From Neodontobutis hainanensis (taxonomy: Eukaryota; Chordata; Actinopteri; Gobiiformes; Odontobutidae): 64,000 nucleotides of DNA. Under the pieces are notes generated by a model, which was not told the DNA's origin, ran no database searches, and saw only the letters and a list, made by a program, of their open reading frames with translations. This document shows, piece after piece, positions 25,819-39,300 of the stretch (position 1 is its first letter; each line of letters begins with the position of its first letter). A program made the position numbers and the translations under genes. The stretch spans positions 914,001 to 978,000 of the forward strand of contig JALDNG010000023.1 of NCBI GenBank assembly GCA_024349245.1, given 5' to 3'.

Positions 25819-28800
25819 ATGGAGCTGAAGAAATCTATTTCAGACACCGAGCGCGCACTGAGGAGCTATGGAGCTGTGTCCGAAACAGCGTGGACCACGG
25901 ACAAAGGTGAGTTCCATGTAGGAAAAGATGTGCAGTGTTGTCACGTTTCACTTCGAAAAAAAAAAACACGGAGTAGGATACTTTCAGGTGAGCACTGCTG
26001 TGTGACTCACTGGGGCTTTGGGATCATGCAACCCTGATGTGGCGCTATTCCTTGGAGCTATAGGGCCTGTTAATTCCCATACATTAACGCTATAGCGGCA
26101 GGAAATTCCTCCCAGCATGTTACAGCGTTTATGAGGGCAATGCCTGTAGTGTCCACTGAATAATGGCATATTTAATGAAAAATACCCTAAAGTACACTCT
26201 GCAACACCAGCGCCTGTTATCTTATATGATTGTATAATAACTTTAATTATTGCAAGAACAACATAAGCCCTGCAGCTGCCTGCAATTATTTTCATTAGAC
26301 AGACACAGTAAAAGAAAAATCTGCAAAACTCAATTTGAACCAGGTGTGTTGCAGAGCAGGCGTTTGTGTCACTACTTTAAGGTGGAAAGAAATGTCCAGA
26401 TTATGAAAAGCAGAGAAAGCAAAAAAAAAAAAAAATTGCTGTGGATAGGCTATTTATAGAAACCGATCCAGTTGTAGCCCTCCCTGTGTGCACAGAAAAC
26501 ACAGACGTACACAAAGCAACAACGCGAGAGTTAGAACAAATCCTGTTATTTCAAATACTGCTGGTTTGCCTTGCATCTTCCACTTTGTCCTCACAGTCTG
26601 TGTCTTCTGCCCCAGTTGAAGGTGGAGAGGGGGTTTCCAGTGGCTGGTTGTGTGTTTACAGTGTGACTGCAGGATGTGTCAGGGGCATCTGCATTGGATG
26701 CCATACAGTTGCTGACGTCTCCCTGTTGTCAAGCCCTATGTGGCAGCCTACAGTCATAAATGCAATGTCCATTAGTATAGGGCATTTATTTTGAATAAAA
26801 AGTATTAATTATGACAGTGAGAAGACTGGTTTACATCTGCTGGTGATTTTTGGAGCAGTGTTGAGTAACCTCGCCCGTCCCAGGTGAATGCTGAGCTCTT
26901 AATTAGGACGTATTTAAGCTATTTGCTCACGATAATAATCTGGATGTGTATGTGTGGGCTCGCACAGATAAGTGAGGCGGTTGTTAAGACATTACTAAGC
27001 TGGCACTTTGCCACTTTTAATGGTCCAGTTGGGATTTAATGCAGCTTACTTTAATTGATATGCACACATGGCTGTAAGTGTGAGAAAACATGAGTGCAAG
27101 AAAAATATCAGTCTGCTGGTAAAAGGAGCAGCTCTGATTTGGGGTCATTGTTTACTGTCAGCGCACCAGTTTAGATGATGACCCCTTAAATGACCATTTA
27201 AATGTTCTTCAGGAGTACAGTAAGATACACCAGAGCATCCTTTCCTGGACAGTAGGATGGATGGTGTTCATCACCAACAACATTTGCAGTGGTTGTGCTC
27301 TGAGCAATTAGTGTCTGCTACAAGTGTTTATCCTCTGCAATACCAGGTTAGTGGTTTACTTTAGGAAAAGAACAAAGAATCTGGCTGTCAATCCATGTCA
27401 TTTTCACAGCTCACTTCAGCATCATCAGGTTTTTAACATCAGCTCGGTTTAATATAGCATTAAATAAGACTGTCTTGCAGCATTATTCCTCCTTTCTGCC
27501 AGCCACACCGTTGTTAATATTTGTGAGGACTTAAAAAAATAACCACATGGCAGCTGCATGTGCCTGAAGCACTGATGTATCCTGAAACTTTAAATCTTCT
27601 CTCAGTTACACGGGCAGCTTTTATTACAAATATAGCGTTGTTATCTGCTATTAGATGACACAAAACAAGCGAGACAAGGCAAGACATTTAATGATTCATG
27701 TATAATCAATTAGGGAACAAGCCAAAAAGTGATTTAAACTCCTAAATTCCACCTGCTTCAAAAAGCTGTCCCAATAGTTACACATTTTAAAGTCTATATC
27801 ACGTGTACATGTTTGTATTATTTTTGTCATTTTAGGCCACTCAGATGTGTCCATGGCCGAGAGCACTATGGCTCCAGAGGAGATTGAGGTGGAGATGGCT
27901 CGTATCCAGCGCCTGCGGGAGGTTTTGGTGCGTCGGGAGTCTGAGCTGCGTTTCATGTGAGTTTTTGCCAATTCCTGTTTTTCTGAATCAAACAATGTGT
28001 TGCATAATTGTGTTAGTATAATCACAAGGCCTGTTGCTGTCATAGTGTGGTGCCTTCTGAAAATATTTATTTACAGATTATTTAAATTACTAAAATTATT
28101 ATCATTAAAAGGTAACTCTTTCGCACCCTGTCAAGGATATTTGTAACAACAAAACATCACAATCTTCAAAAAATAGAAATGAAAGCTGTAGTTTATTTTG
28201 TTTGCTGTACTGCATAAAAAAAAAAAAAATACATAACAGTTCAAACATATTTTAGTCTGAGTGCAGTCAGCTGATAATGTTAGTTCACACGCCCACGTCA
28301 GAGACTTCATTAGCCGTCACGCTGCTGTTGTCAGGCTCTGCGTGTGACTCAAGACAACGCATAAACACTTGCAGATGGAGTGTCAAAGTGCAAAAGCTGC
28401 TGGGCTCCATAGATAGCATCTTTGGAGTTGAACATGAGGCAGAATTGAAGAGGAAAAAAAACAAAAATGAGAGCGAGAGCTGTGAGGAGGGGTCATGAGT
28501 GAGAGGAGGGCGGTGTAGACCAGAACAACAGTGAGATGTGCAGCGGGAGGAAGGAGGCTGTGGATGAGTCATCGGCCTGATCTATCACAAGCAGAATTAA
28601 ATCTGTGGTAGCTGTCACTTCTCTGCAGAGAACGAGGAGGGTGGGGAGTCGAAGAGGGGACGTGGAAAGACCTTGAGGGTTACATGTCAGGGCTACATTA
28701 GGCTCAGATGGATTTACAGTGCGTGTTTTCATCTGTGCACATGCCAAGACCAGGCCTGAGGCTGAGATGTCTTCCTGGTCAGGGCCAGGATTTTACAGGT

Positions 28801-30268
28801 GCACTTTGTAAGAGTACTGGGAGAAATAAATGAAGTACTGATTAATCCCTTGGTTAAATAAAGCAACAATTACCTGCAAAACCTGCTTGTATAGTTTATA
28901 GTTCATAAAAAAATAGAATTAAAATTAGATACAATTACCAATAAGGTGATTAATGATTACGTTCTCAAAACTAAGTGATAAAATCTGATTTAAGTGGTAC
29001 TGGAAAGCAACACAATGTGCACAAGGAACCAGCAAGTTCACCGATCAGTCATAACCCTGACACAGACGGATAGATGTGGGAAACAGTGGTCATACTGTAC
29101 TGTGGAGCCCAAAAGCCAACATTTTCTTGTTGCATGTCTACTACATCTTTACTATCACATTTAGAGTATCCAGATTGCGTTACCAGTGACAGTGACCATC
29201 ATGATGTATTGCTCAAATCAAAATGCTGAATACATGATACTTAGAGGAGGATACACTGAAGGGCATGCTGAAAGACAATATATATCTAAAATAAAAATAA
29301 AAATCAAGTGGTGGCCTATATGAGCACTGTATTTTAGCAGATTTTGCTGTGTTACTCGTTTATGGCTAACATTATACTGTCAGAGTGGCATTGAATCGTC
29401 TCAAATCACATCAAAACTGGGCGCAGTCAGAGAGATTAGACAGGAGGCGTTTAAGCCAAAGTCAAGGCCAAGTGATAGTTATCTCATTGGCATGGTTTCA
29501 TAAAAGTGCTTCAGCCTCTTCAAATTGATAGCATGCAGTCAAGCAATAATACAGGAGCTTTTTATTGCACGCATCTGATCAGTAGCAGGGATAATTCTAA
29601 ATAATTCTGCTTTCCCCTTTTGTCAAATATGAGGTAAAACTATGCCTCAGATCATTGCTAATCGGATAACATCACTCTGAACTGGAATCAGCTAATAGTA
29701 TGTGCTGTTCTTTAATACGATCGAGGCCTGTATTTATTCCTTCCTTCTTTTATTTTTTAGGATGGATGACATTCAGCTCTGCAAAGACATCATGAGCTTA
29801 AAGCAGGAGCTGAGGCAGATTGTTGCAGTACCAGGTATATAGTGCAGAATACGCACACATCTACGCAGCTACAAGAGAAGCAGCTGTAAGCCCTTTAGGA
29901 AATAACTCAGTGAAGGTCCTTTGAAACCGTCTGGGCTCTATGCTTAGGCTCAACCAAAAATAGAGGTTTGGCTTTTGTATGCAACTCACCGGAGTCCCAT
30001 AACGTCAGCTAGAGATTTATAGAAAGAGTTGCTCTGAACTACACACCATTGATCCTAAACCTCGGGAAAGTTATGTTCTCGAGAGATTCATACACACATC
30101 ACTGTGAAGCATTTTTACTGTGTGCTAAGGCTGCTGCTGTTGATACAGAGGCTTGCAGCTCTTCTCACTGCTTCTCATGTTGCCAAAAACATTCATCAGA
30201 CATAGTAACAGATACAGTCAACCTGGCAACAGCACCAGCAGCACCCGCTCCATCTGTGGCTGTTACAT

Positions 30269-30316
<48 letters not shown>

Positions 30317-32798
30317 GCAGAGAGCCGTGTGTGATATGTTCAAGGCCACAGTTTTGCTGCTTTTAGAAACAAACAAATGCCTTTTCATTCATAGTATTAA
30401 ATTAGTTTGACTATTTTCTCAGAAACATTAGGCTCGTTGTGCAGGGTCATTTATAAAACTTTCTATACAGTAAATCAAATCAATGTCATGATTGACCCAT
30501 GAACAATTAATCCTTTTTTGCTCCACCTGAGTCCCTCGGACAAAAAAAAAAAAAAAGCCTTTTTAAAGATTGCCATAAAAATATTATGTGTCAAATATGT
30601 GACAAATATAAATTAATTTTCAGATTTTTAAACCCCATAAATGCCAGTATTTGGGAGTGTTATCGAGGCCTGGAAGTGTCAAAAATTGGCACCAACAATG
30701 ATTCTGATCAATAATTTTTTTTGTGCAAAATAGTTTGTAAATTTCTTGCTCTACCTGAGTCCCTCAGACACAAAAAAATGGAACACACCGTTATTGTTCC
30801 AATGGTTGTCATGGAAACAAGAAGGGATTTCAACCCAAAGGAATGAAAACTTTTTTTTTTAAACATAAATCATGTTGCAGTGGTGGTGTAATGTAAAAAT
30901 GCATTTACAATGGTTGACAATGGCACAGAAAATGCCAGAGGGACTCAAGGGGGACTATTTTTTTTTATAGGCATTTCTAGAATTTTTTTAAATTGACTTC
31001 AAAATACACAACCTGTCCAAAGTTTATGCCATTTGCATCAACACAAAGTTATGCTAAAATAAAATAGTCAATGTCCAGAGACCCAGAAGTGTTAAGGCAA
31101 CATTATCCAACCTTTCACAATGTACACTCACAAAAGCAATAAAGGAGACAAATGCTACAGCAAACTGTCTTAGGACTGTGTTAAACTTCAGAATTAATGG
31201 CAGCTATACTTCCACATCCAAGATAATCTTGAGAAGAATGACTTTGATCAGTAAATTAAGTGAACTAGATGAGGCAAGCCCCAAGCCCATCGATCACTGG
31301 CCAGCAGGCTACGCAAGACTAACCATTACTGATATTACTCCATTATATTAGTGGCAGGTGTTATCTTACAATGGAACAGAACTCGGCACCTTTCCAGCTC
31401 CTTTGACTTTGAGAATTACACAGGGCATCCTTGTGAATAGATTGTCCTGGGCCTCTGGGGGGGGAAACACTGCAAAGCTGCACTGCTCCATTTTATTTCT
31501 GTATGGAAGAAAGAGCTGAAGTGTGCAGACTTCTTTTTTAACCTGGTGCCAGACATAAACTGAAGCCGTCTGCAGCTGTTTCTATGTTTGTCTTTTTCTG
31601 TGCTTTCGAGTGTGAAGGTTAGGGAAGCAACACAGGAGGTTCACAGATGATGCTAATGCAAATTCCTTTGGTAAATAAAAAAATAAAAAATACAATACAT
31701 AATTAAGTCAGTTTCTTTGAATTATACATAAGGGAAGAATTAAGGATCTGTTTGTGATATTAGAGTTTAAGAGCCAGTCTTATATTCCTGTTAGGGCTTT
31801 TTAAGCTCAGTTGCTAAGATATTAGATTTTGTTATAGTTCAGCCATTTTTATGTTTGCCTACAACTTTTGTATCACCTAGAGAAAGACAAAACAAAGAAG
31901 CACCGACAGCATGAAGAGGAGCTGATCCTGAAGATCCATAAACTGGTGCAGAAGAGGGACTTCCTAGTTGATGATGCTGAGGTGGAGAGATTAAGGTCTG
32001 GGAAGTGAGATATCTTCGTCGGTTAAAAAAAAACAAAAAACTGTTCTTTAGCAGGTTTAAAAAACAGCAGGAAGAACACTCGTTAGACTAATCTTCTGGG
32101 GACATGTAAGGATGATTAGAAGCAGGGGGGGGGGGCGACATACTTTTCAACACAGCACTGCTACGACACTGGTAACCATAAACAAAGTGTGACTCACAGA
32201 TAAGCCACATGATAGGACTTACAAGTACAAGCTAAAGTAAACTCTGTTTCTAAGCAACTGCAGTGGATGCCTTAGAAAGAAAGTGACATACAGTAGGTCC
32301 TCAAGTGTTGAAATGGCTACATTAAGATCCTTGTGTGCTCTTGAAAAACAAAACAAAAAAAAAAAAAATAATCGAACTATATTTGATCTACCCACATCAT
32401 TATAGCCAGAACATGAGAACAATAAAGTCTTGTTACAGGGTGAAGAAAATAAAACAGGAATATACTCACCATAGTTTACACAATAAAAATGTCACCTTGT
32501 CTACATTAGGGAGCGAGAAGAGGACAAGGAGATGGCAGAGTTTCTCCGGCAGAAGCTGATGCCACTAGAGAAGAAACTCAAAACAGCACAGAGTGAGTGA
32601 CCACAGCTCAAGAGTTTTACAAATGACCTTTCATTGTGTCCATTTGACCACCATGTTGCTTTCCTGCTTTTCTGAGAAGATCCTCCAAAATTGAAGAGAC
32701 AAGTCCCAGAGCCGCCTCCCAACAAACCGTCCATCACTAAGTCAGGAGTGGCCATCATTAAGGACTGCTGCGGAGCGACCCAGTGTGCCGTCATGTAA
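25819..32798 (+). CDS. bmerb1: bMERB domain-containing protein 1 (C16orf45 orthologue)
   Basis: BMERB1 consists mainly of one bivalent Mical/EHBP Rab-binding (bMERB) helical domain. Six exons give 200 residues (human about 204): 25819-25906, 27836-27956, 29761-29834, 31881-31995, 32510-32592, 32677-32798. Landmarks are MELKKSISDTERALRSYGAV, EIEVEMARIQRLREVLVRRE, IHKLVQKRDFLVDDAEVERL and the end IIKDCCGATQCAVM. Two junctions are ambiguous. Exon 4 can end at 31995 (donor GTCTGG, human-like join) or 32004 (better donor GTGAGA, adds three residues). Exon 6 can start at 32677 or 32680. The last four residues, CAVM, form a CaaX box, so farnesylation and membrane attachment are likely. Introns 1-3 are about 1.8-2 kb and hold no other gene that I can see. 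Confidence 0.92.
30271..30314. repeat. (GT)22 microsatellite
   Basis: A pure GT dinucleotide run of 44 bases in bmerb1 intron 3. Confidence 0.95.
30523..30950. repeat. Possible degenerate repeat with inverted ends
   Basis: The phrase CTGAGTCCCTC occurs at about 30530 and 30758, and its inverse GAGGGACTC occurs at about 30940, in an A/T-homopolymer-rich part of bmerb1 intron 3. This may be an old transposon, but the similarity is short. Confidence 0.25.
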
Positions 32799-33922
32799 CA
32801 GACACCCCCCGTCCCCTCATAATCCTGACCCACACAACAGCAGCACTGCAGGATCTACACACGACAGCCACTTCTCAGCAGTCGAGAGTTTAAATGTATA
32901 ATATACAGGATTTTTAGGCAAGTCTTTCAAGAACAAATCTAGCTATGAGCCTCATCCTCTCATTTACTGCTTATCAGAATGTTAAAGTCAAATCCGTGTT
33001 TTTTCTCGCTTTGAAAACACACGTTTGCTGCATTACCTTCTCTTCTGTGGGCTGTGATTTGCTGAAAAACAACACGCTTAGTACTTTCCATCCAATGCAA
33101 ACAAGGAAGAAGAGTGAAATACAATAAGGAACGCTTGTTTAGATATAAATTCACCTCCACATTGTTGCAGCAGGACATAGATGTTAAACTAAAGACATTT
33201 TTAATAAAAATCCTGCATATTCAACCTTTAAAACCTACTCTCCTATTCACTTGACATTCACTTTATTTGAACATAGAAACATTTCAGTCGCACTGTTTCT
33301 TTTCAAGAGGGTAAAATAGCAGAAGCTCTTAAAAATACAAGCACAATCTTCACAAAAATAAGGCTTCTTTGCTTAACAGGAGAACGAGTGTCAATATTTA
33401 ATTGGACAATTTAGATCAGTGAGTCAGGTTTTTACTTTGAGACTTATTTCAGAATCCAATGGAATAAAGAGTGCTGAAACTCAATCAAGTGGATGCCAGA
33501 AACCGACACCGTTTTGGTCATTTAATCAGAAACATTTCTAAAAACAGTACTATTACAGGAAGTGTTGCACTGCCTCCACACTAAAATTATCCAGTCTGAC
33601 CATCGCAGCCATCAGCCCTGAGCTAAAACTGACTCGTCATTTAAGGTAATATGGATTTAACAGAAAACAGGCATCCTATTAAAAAAAAAAAAAAAAAAAA
33701 AAAAGAAGTAGATTTGCGTTTAATGATAAAAAAATGAATGCAACTCCTGTAAATGCCAGTATACGTTCATGTTTGAGTGTATTTAGGACTAGTGACTAAT
33801 GTCAAGGCAAGTGTTGCTGTCACTAAGCTTTCTGTAGTGGTAGTGACTTTGACTGTGTTGATTATTTAACTATTATATGCAGAGAATAAGCTGAAATACC
33901 TGTACATACATGTTTAAATAAA
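32799..33922 (+). other. bmerb1 3' UTR and following sequence
   Basis: No coding exon is present. Poly(A) signals AATAAA occur at 33203-33208 and 33917-33922. A pure A run of 24 bases (33681-33704) lies between them and may be a retroposon tail or simple repeat. Confidence 0.55.
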
Positions 33923-34008
33923 AAAGCATCTTTCAAGAACGCACTGTGTAATTTGTGAAAAAGAACCAACACACAAAAAAACAAAAAACAAACATAATGC
34001 TTGTGAAA

Positions 34009-36339
34009 TTTATTAAATAACTCTTGGTCCCTTTAACAACTGTTACAGTGACAAATGGTGAGCACATCAGCGGGGCATATGTAGCAGGTAATCAACAACA
34101 AAAGGCAAGAGTCATAATATGTTAAGACTTATGCATAAATTAATTCACATTTTGTAGCAGAGTAGACCATAACACTGAACTATCTGTGCAATGTTTAGTG
34201 TAATAAACCTAACATGAGATAATTTACTAGAATATGGTTCAGACAGTTTTTCTACCCATCTTAAATAACATTTTAAAGATGCAATAAGTACAGAGATATG
34301 CAGAAGAGCATATTTTAACCAAAAAGGAAAGTTTCACTGATGTGTTCCAAGAGCTAACAAATTCAGTTAGTTGTCACTGGGTCTCATAGGGTTTTCTCAA
34401 GTTGTACTAAATTAAGGGTTCAATGCCATCAAAGTTAGACATTTCTCATTAGTATTTCAGCTACAATCAAGTATTCATTACATCTCAATCTAAACAAGTA
34501 CTTCTTCCGAGCTCATCATTCAATATTTAAAGAGGTTTTCAGATAGTCAGTAAAACACTGCAAGTGACATTAGGCTAAAACAGTCCAATTAAAAACATTT
34601 AAGGCATTAAAGACTAGGCTTTCATTGAAGTTGACGGCAATATAAAACGCCAACACTATGCTACGACCAGGTCAGATTTATACAGGAAACACTGGCCCAA
34701 CTGGATTTCACTTAAACTGCACAAAAACTGGTTCAAATGGACTAGTGCCCATTTCAATGTTTTATTTGAACTCAAAAAACAGCAGCTTCTACTTTAGTGC
34801 TTGGGTCATGCTCAACATCAGCAGCCAACAGTGTTAAATACTAAGAGGAAAACAGAAAAATAATCATCCCCAAGTAAAACCTCCTCAGCTGAAGAGAGTA
34901 ATGAAGAGGCATGTGGCATTTCCTTCAGCGCCTTGGCAAATACAAGCCATTGTAAAAGCCAGGCAGATCCCAGAGAGCCACAGAGGGTCTTCTATGGGTA
35001 CAGTCAGTTCAGGGGACATCTCTGACCCCTCTTTCACTAACAGCCTACCTCTCCCCCTCCAGCTCTCTAACCCATAACCCCATCCTAAAATCAAAACTCA
35101 GGAGTGCTCACTGCTACCATTTAGTTTAGTGCGGGCATTTCCACAGATGCATCTTTTAGCAACAAGGTTCACTCTAAAACCTTGAGCTGATGAAGCAACC
35201 ACAAGAGTGACATCTCCTGGATCCTGAAATAAAAATAATCCATGTCGGAAATAAAAGACTGATCTTAAACAACTATCCCATCTTGTCGTCACGTCTGCAC
35301 AGTCGGGGCTTACACCATGCATAAACTCAGTTATGCACAGCATGCATATTTCACACCACCTTATCCAGCGCAAACCCCACACAGACAACTACAGTTTAAA
35401 TATCATGTTAGCTGCTAGCTGAAGACAAATGAGGCCTGCCCTTTTCAGTTCCCGATTCCTGAGCAGACAGAATTTAAGAACCATATTTTCAGGGTTTTGG
35501 AGTTGGGCCAAAAACTTTGCTATACAAGAGTTAACCATTTTAACAGAGCTGGTTTTAATAATCAGTTGTAACCATTTTAACTCATGAGCATTTCTTTTAA
35601 AAAAGGAACGCTATGCCATGAGCAGCTAGCACCAATATTTGGCTCTTCAAGATACAGCAGGGACTAAGGACAAAGTCTTTCACAACTCGCATAATATAAA
35701 TGGAACTGAAAAACTGTCTTTGGGACAAAAGACAGGAACGCTGCTTAAAGAGAAAGTAACTCCTAACAGTATTACTAAATATTTGTTTTAACTTTGCTTA
35801 TTGCATCATCTGACTGACATCTGAGATAACCTCAAAAGGAAAATGTGAAAAAACAGAATAGCTTGATTCAAATTAGTTGTTTTTGGAGATACAATAAAAA
35901 TATTTCATTAACCTTCTGCCATTTTAAACTGAATATAGTAAACTATTATTTTTTCTAATGTTTACAGCATTGCTCTAAGATTACAGTATATTAACCAACT
36001 AACTGATCCCAGTGACAACCAACTCATTTTATTCATCGCATTCATGGTTCTTTATAAACCAGTGTTTGCCATGCAGCATTATTAATAATCTGTAGCAAAT
36101 TAAACATTTGCAGAAAATCTGCAAAATGAAAATTCACAATGTGATAAAATTATTGGGATGACAACTGATGCAATGAAAGCAAAACAGGGACCAACAAAAG
36201 AAGGATACAGTCGGGCACTGCCAGTACTCTTTTGGGCCTTCTTTATAGGGTTTAATACAGCCAGTCAACTCTTCTGTTCAGAGTTATACCATGTGTGGAC
36301 CAGTACACTGTGTGTACTTGTGCTGCCTGGGAGGAAAAC
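34009..36339 (-). other. marf1 3' UTR with poly(A) signal
   Basis: TTTATT at 34009-34014 is AATAAA on the minus strand. From the stop codon at 36340 to this signal there is about 2.3 kb without a supportable exon on either strand, so a long marf1 3' UTR is the simplest reading. bmerb1 ends about 90 bases away on the other strand. Confidence 0.5.
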
Positions 36340-39300
36340 TCAAAGACCTGTGGTGAATGAGAAATTGGCAGCGAGTTTGAACCTACTGCGTGAGGTTCTT
36401 CTACTGGGACTGTCCGAGGACAATACACCCGTCGTGGTGGGCTGCTGTGGCGGGTTAGGAGCTTCAGATAAATCAGATGAGTGTTCACCTGACACCTCAG
36501 CATCAGAGTTCTCTGAAAGGAAAAAAAAAATAAAAAAATAAAAAAAAGGAGGAGGAGGGGGGGTGTATATGTTGGCTTTGTCACCAACATATACAACCCT
36601 CTATAAAAATGTTTAAAAAAATAAAATAAAAAGACCCTCACCGGTGGGGGATGTTTTTTCATCAAAGTGAATCAAATCAGTTTGAAGAACAGGATCAGGA
36701 TAAAGCTGAGGGGAAGGTAAGCAGGATGGTACAGGACCACACAGGAGGTCCACTGGGGAGGCCAAAGACAGCAGCTCTGACTCCGATACCACAGCACCAC
36801 CTAAAACAACACGATGATAGTTTACTTCTTGGCTACTATTTTACAAATTTACATTTACAATAAATTGGCTTTGCAAAAAATAAATAAATAAAGTATTGAA
36901 TTGCATTGCATTAGCGTAATGTTTACACACTGTACATTACAAACCTGGACTACATGTATCAGAAGTCACACTGCTAACTGGACTCTCTCTTGGACTTTCA
37001 CTATTAATTGGTTGTGGGCTGCTGGGAACTGAAGAGCTTGCTCTTGCTGCCAAAAAAACAAAAAAACAAAACAAATGAATAAACACTTACAAAAAGTGCT
37101 TTTTTTCCCTAACATCTTTCCATGATCAGATTTCTCCATCACAAGAGAGGAGACGGACACCTTTACCTTTCATATCGTTTTTCAAAACGATAATCCTCTT
37201 GTAACTGTGCCCCTTGATCCAGACCACCTGATAACAATGAGGGAAAAAAATGTAATAAAAAAATTTATACAGGTTTTTTTCCTTTCACATGACAGTAAAT
37301 AATTCCCACCTGTGGGATGGCACTGAGCAGCTCATCAATGCTGTTGTATCCAAATGAACGTGGCTCAAGGCTGCAGCCTGTGAATTTGAAATAAGCTCCC
37401 AGGAACTCTGTCAAGAAGATCTGGTTGTAATGGTAGGTGTGGAGCAGAGCACGGATACTGCGTGCAAACTGGTAAAGCCTGGTCAGTCTCACACACTCCT
37501 CACCACGTGTCCAGCCAGTGTTTTGGCTGCTGTCCTCAGTTTCGTCATAGTACAACTGTTTGGGGGTCAGAGTCAATAACCTCTAGACTCTTGACTCTAG
37601 CATTAATAAAAGATCTGCTGCAGTATTTAACTGAGAAAAGGCTAAAAGCTGCTCACCTCGACAAGATATGGCAAGCTCTTGAGTAGCTCACTGAGAGAGA
37701 GAAACCCATATTCACATGGGTTGAGAGGTGCTGCATAGACATTCCTGTAGAAACTGCTCAACTCCTCCACCTTCAGACCCTTTGTGACCTGCTCATCTTC
37801 TTGGGACATGAGCAGAGCCAGTAGCTGCGAGGTCAGCGAACGGAGAGACTTCCTATTTATTAACTGCACTTCCCGACCTTCTGAGCCATCCACCACCTGG
37901 AAATACAGTGGAGGTTTAGCAAACACTGGGCTCACTAAAATCCATATAAAATATAACAGTAATGTTTATACAGTAATAAATAACTCTTGAGGCAATAAAA
38001 CAAGTCCCTTTATGCTGAAGGTGTCCTCTACCTTAACCACATGGCAGAGTTTGGCGAGCAGAGCAGGTAGGGAGCTGGCATCATAGTCCTGCAGGCGGAG
38101 ACCATAGCCAAAGGTCTTACTGTACTCTGTAAGCAGCTGGCTGATGGGGAGGCTCGAGTTTTTTTGAGCTCGCAGCAGTTTGACCAGCTGAGCTGCTAGA
38201 GCCTTGATGCGCTCCACCTCCGTCAGAGTCAGCACCTTCTCCTCACCACACTCCAGCACCTGACCAACACAGAAGACAATATTGAGATATTTTCAAGGAC
38301 TTCCAAGACTAATAAAGTCATATTAACAAAGTTAATGCTGACCATTAGTACATCAGGGATTGCTTCAAACAGCTCTATGAGTTTTGTGAAGCCATAATAG
38401 CTGAGTTTGCACTGGCGACCAAAGTGGTGGTGGTAGGTGGGGATGAATTTACTGAAGGGCATCCTGCAGTGAGGCTGGTGACGGAGCAGATCCACTACCT
38501 CCTTCCCAAATTGCTTTGTGCGATCAATTTCATCTGCTGTACGCTCTAAAGGCAAACAGGGAAATGAAAAGAGAACTACAAAACAATTCAGCCACGTTTT
38601 AATGTCAAAGCACCTCTTTTGGGAACCGAGATGACAACATCTGTGTCCTGGTGAGTAATGGTGATGGTTGTGTCAGGAATCTCATTGAGCAGGTCCATCA
38701 AGTCACACACGCCGTAGTCGATGATCCGCCAGTCTCTAGAGAAGCACCTAGGACAGGGTGATGTAAAGTAAATACTTCAAATATATATTTTTTTAAGCTA
38801 GAATGGAGAAAAAAAAAAAAAAGGACAATAGACAAGAGCCCAGTTTCACACAGGAAACCGGGAGACCAATTGGTTCAACCACTCGTTTCAGAAAACAGGT
38901 TTAGGGTTAGTTGTGTCAACTCTGAGTCGGTTCACTGTGTGGCACAATGTAAGAGGTAAGTCATGTGACTTTGAAGAACCAATATTCAGGTTTAGAAATG
39001 TAGAGTTTTAGCTACACAAGATTAACAGCAGGACTCAAATAAAAATATACTAAATAATCTTACCATTGATATAAAATTGGCCTAGATTTATTAGTGCACA
39101 CTGCTTTGTGTGCAGATTTGACACTTGCAGAGTAACTGTGTGGAGCTTTTAATAATCTGAGACTTAGAAAATGCATACTGCTCCAAAATAACTGTATCAT
39201 AATTAATAAATACCACAACATAAAATGTATAAACCCCTTTCCAGGGTTAACATATTCAGAATTTGAACAAAACCCATTTCTTGAAACAGGGCCAATAACT

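Noticed and set aside
28277..28747. Open frames in bmerb1 intron 2
   Set aside because: Low-complexity composition, no homology, and the bmerb1 exons join perfectly without them.
34885..35388. Two minus-strand open frames downstream of marf1
   Set aside because: They have no family similarity and no splice context; they fit a long 3' UTR.
36530..36640. A-rich/purine tract as a retroposon tail
   Set aside because: It lies in a short marf1 intron with no element body beside it; a simple low-complexity tract explains it.
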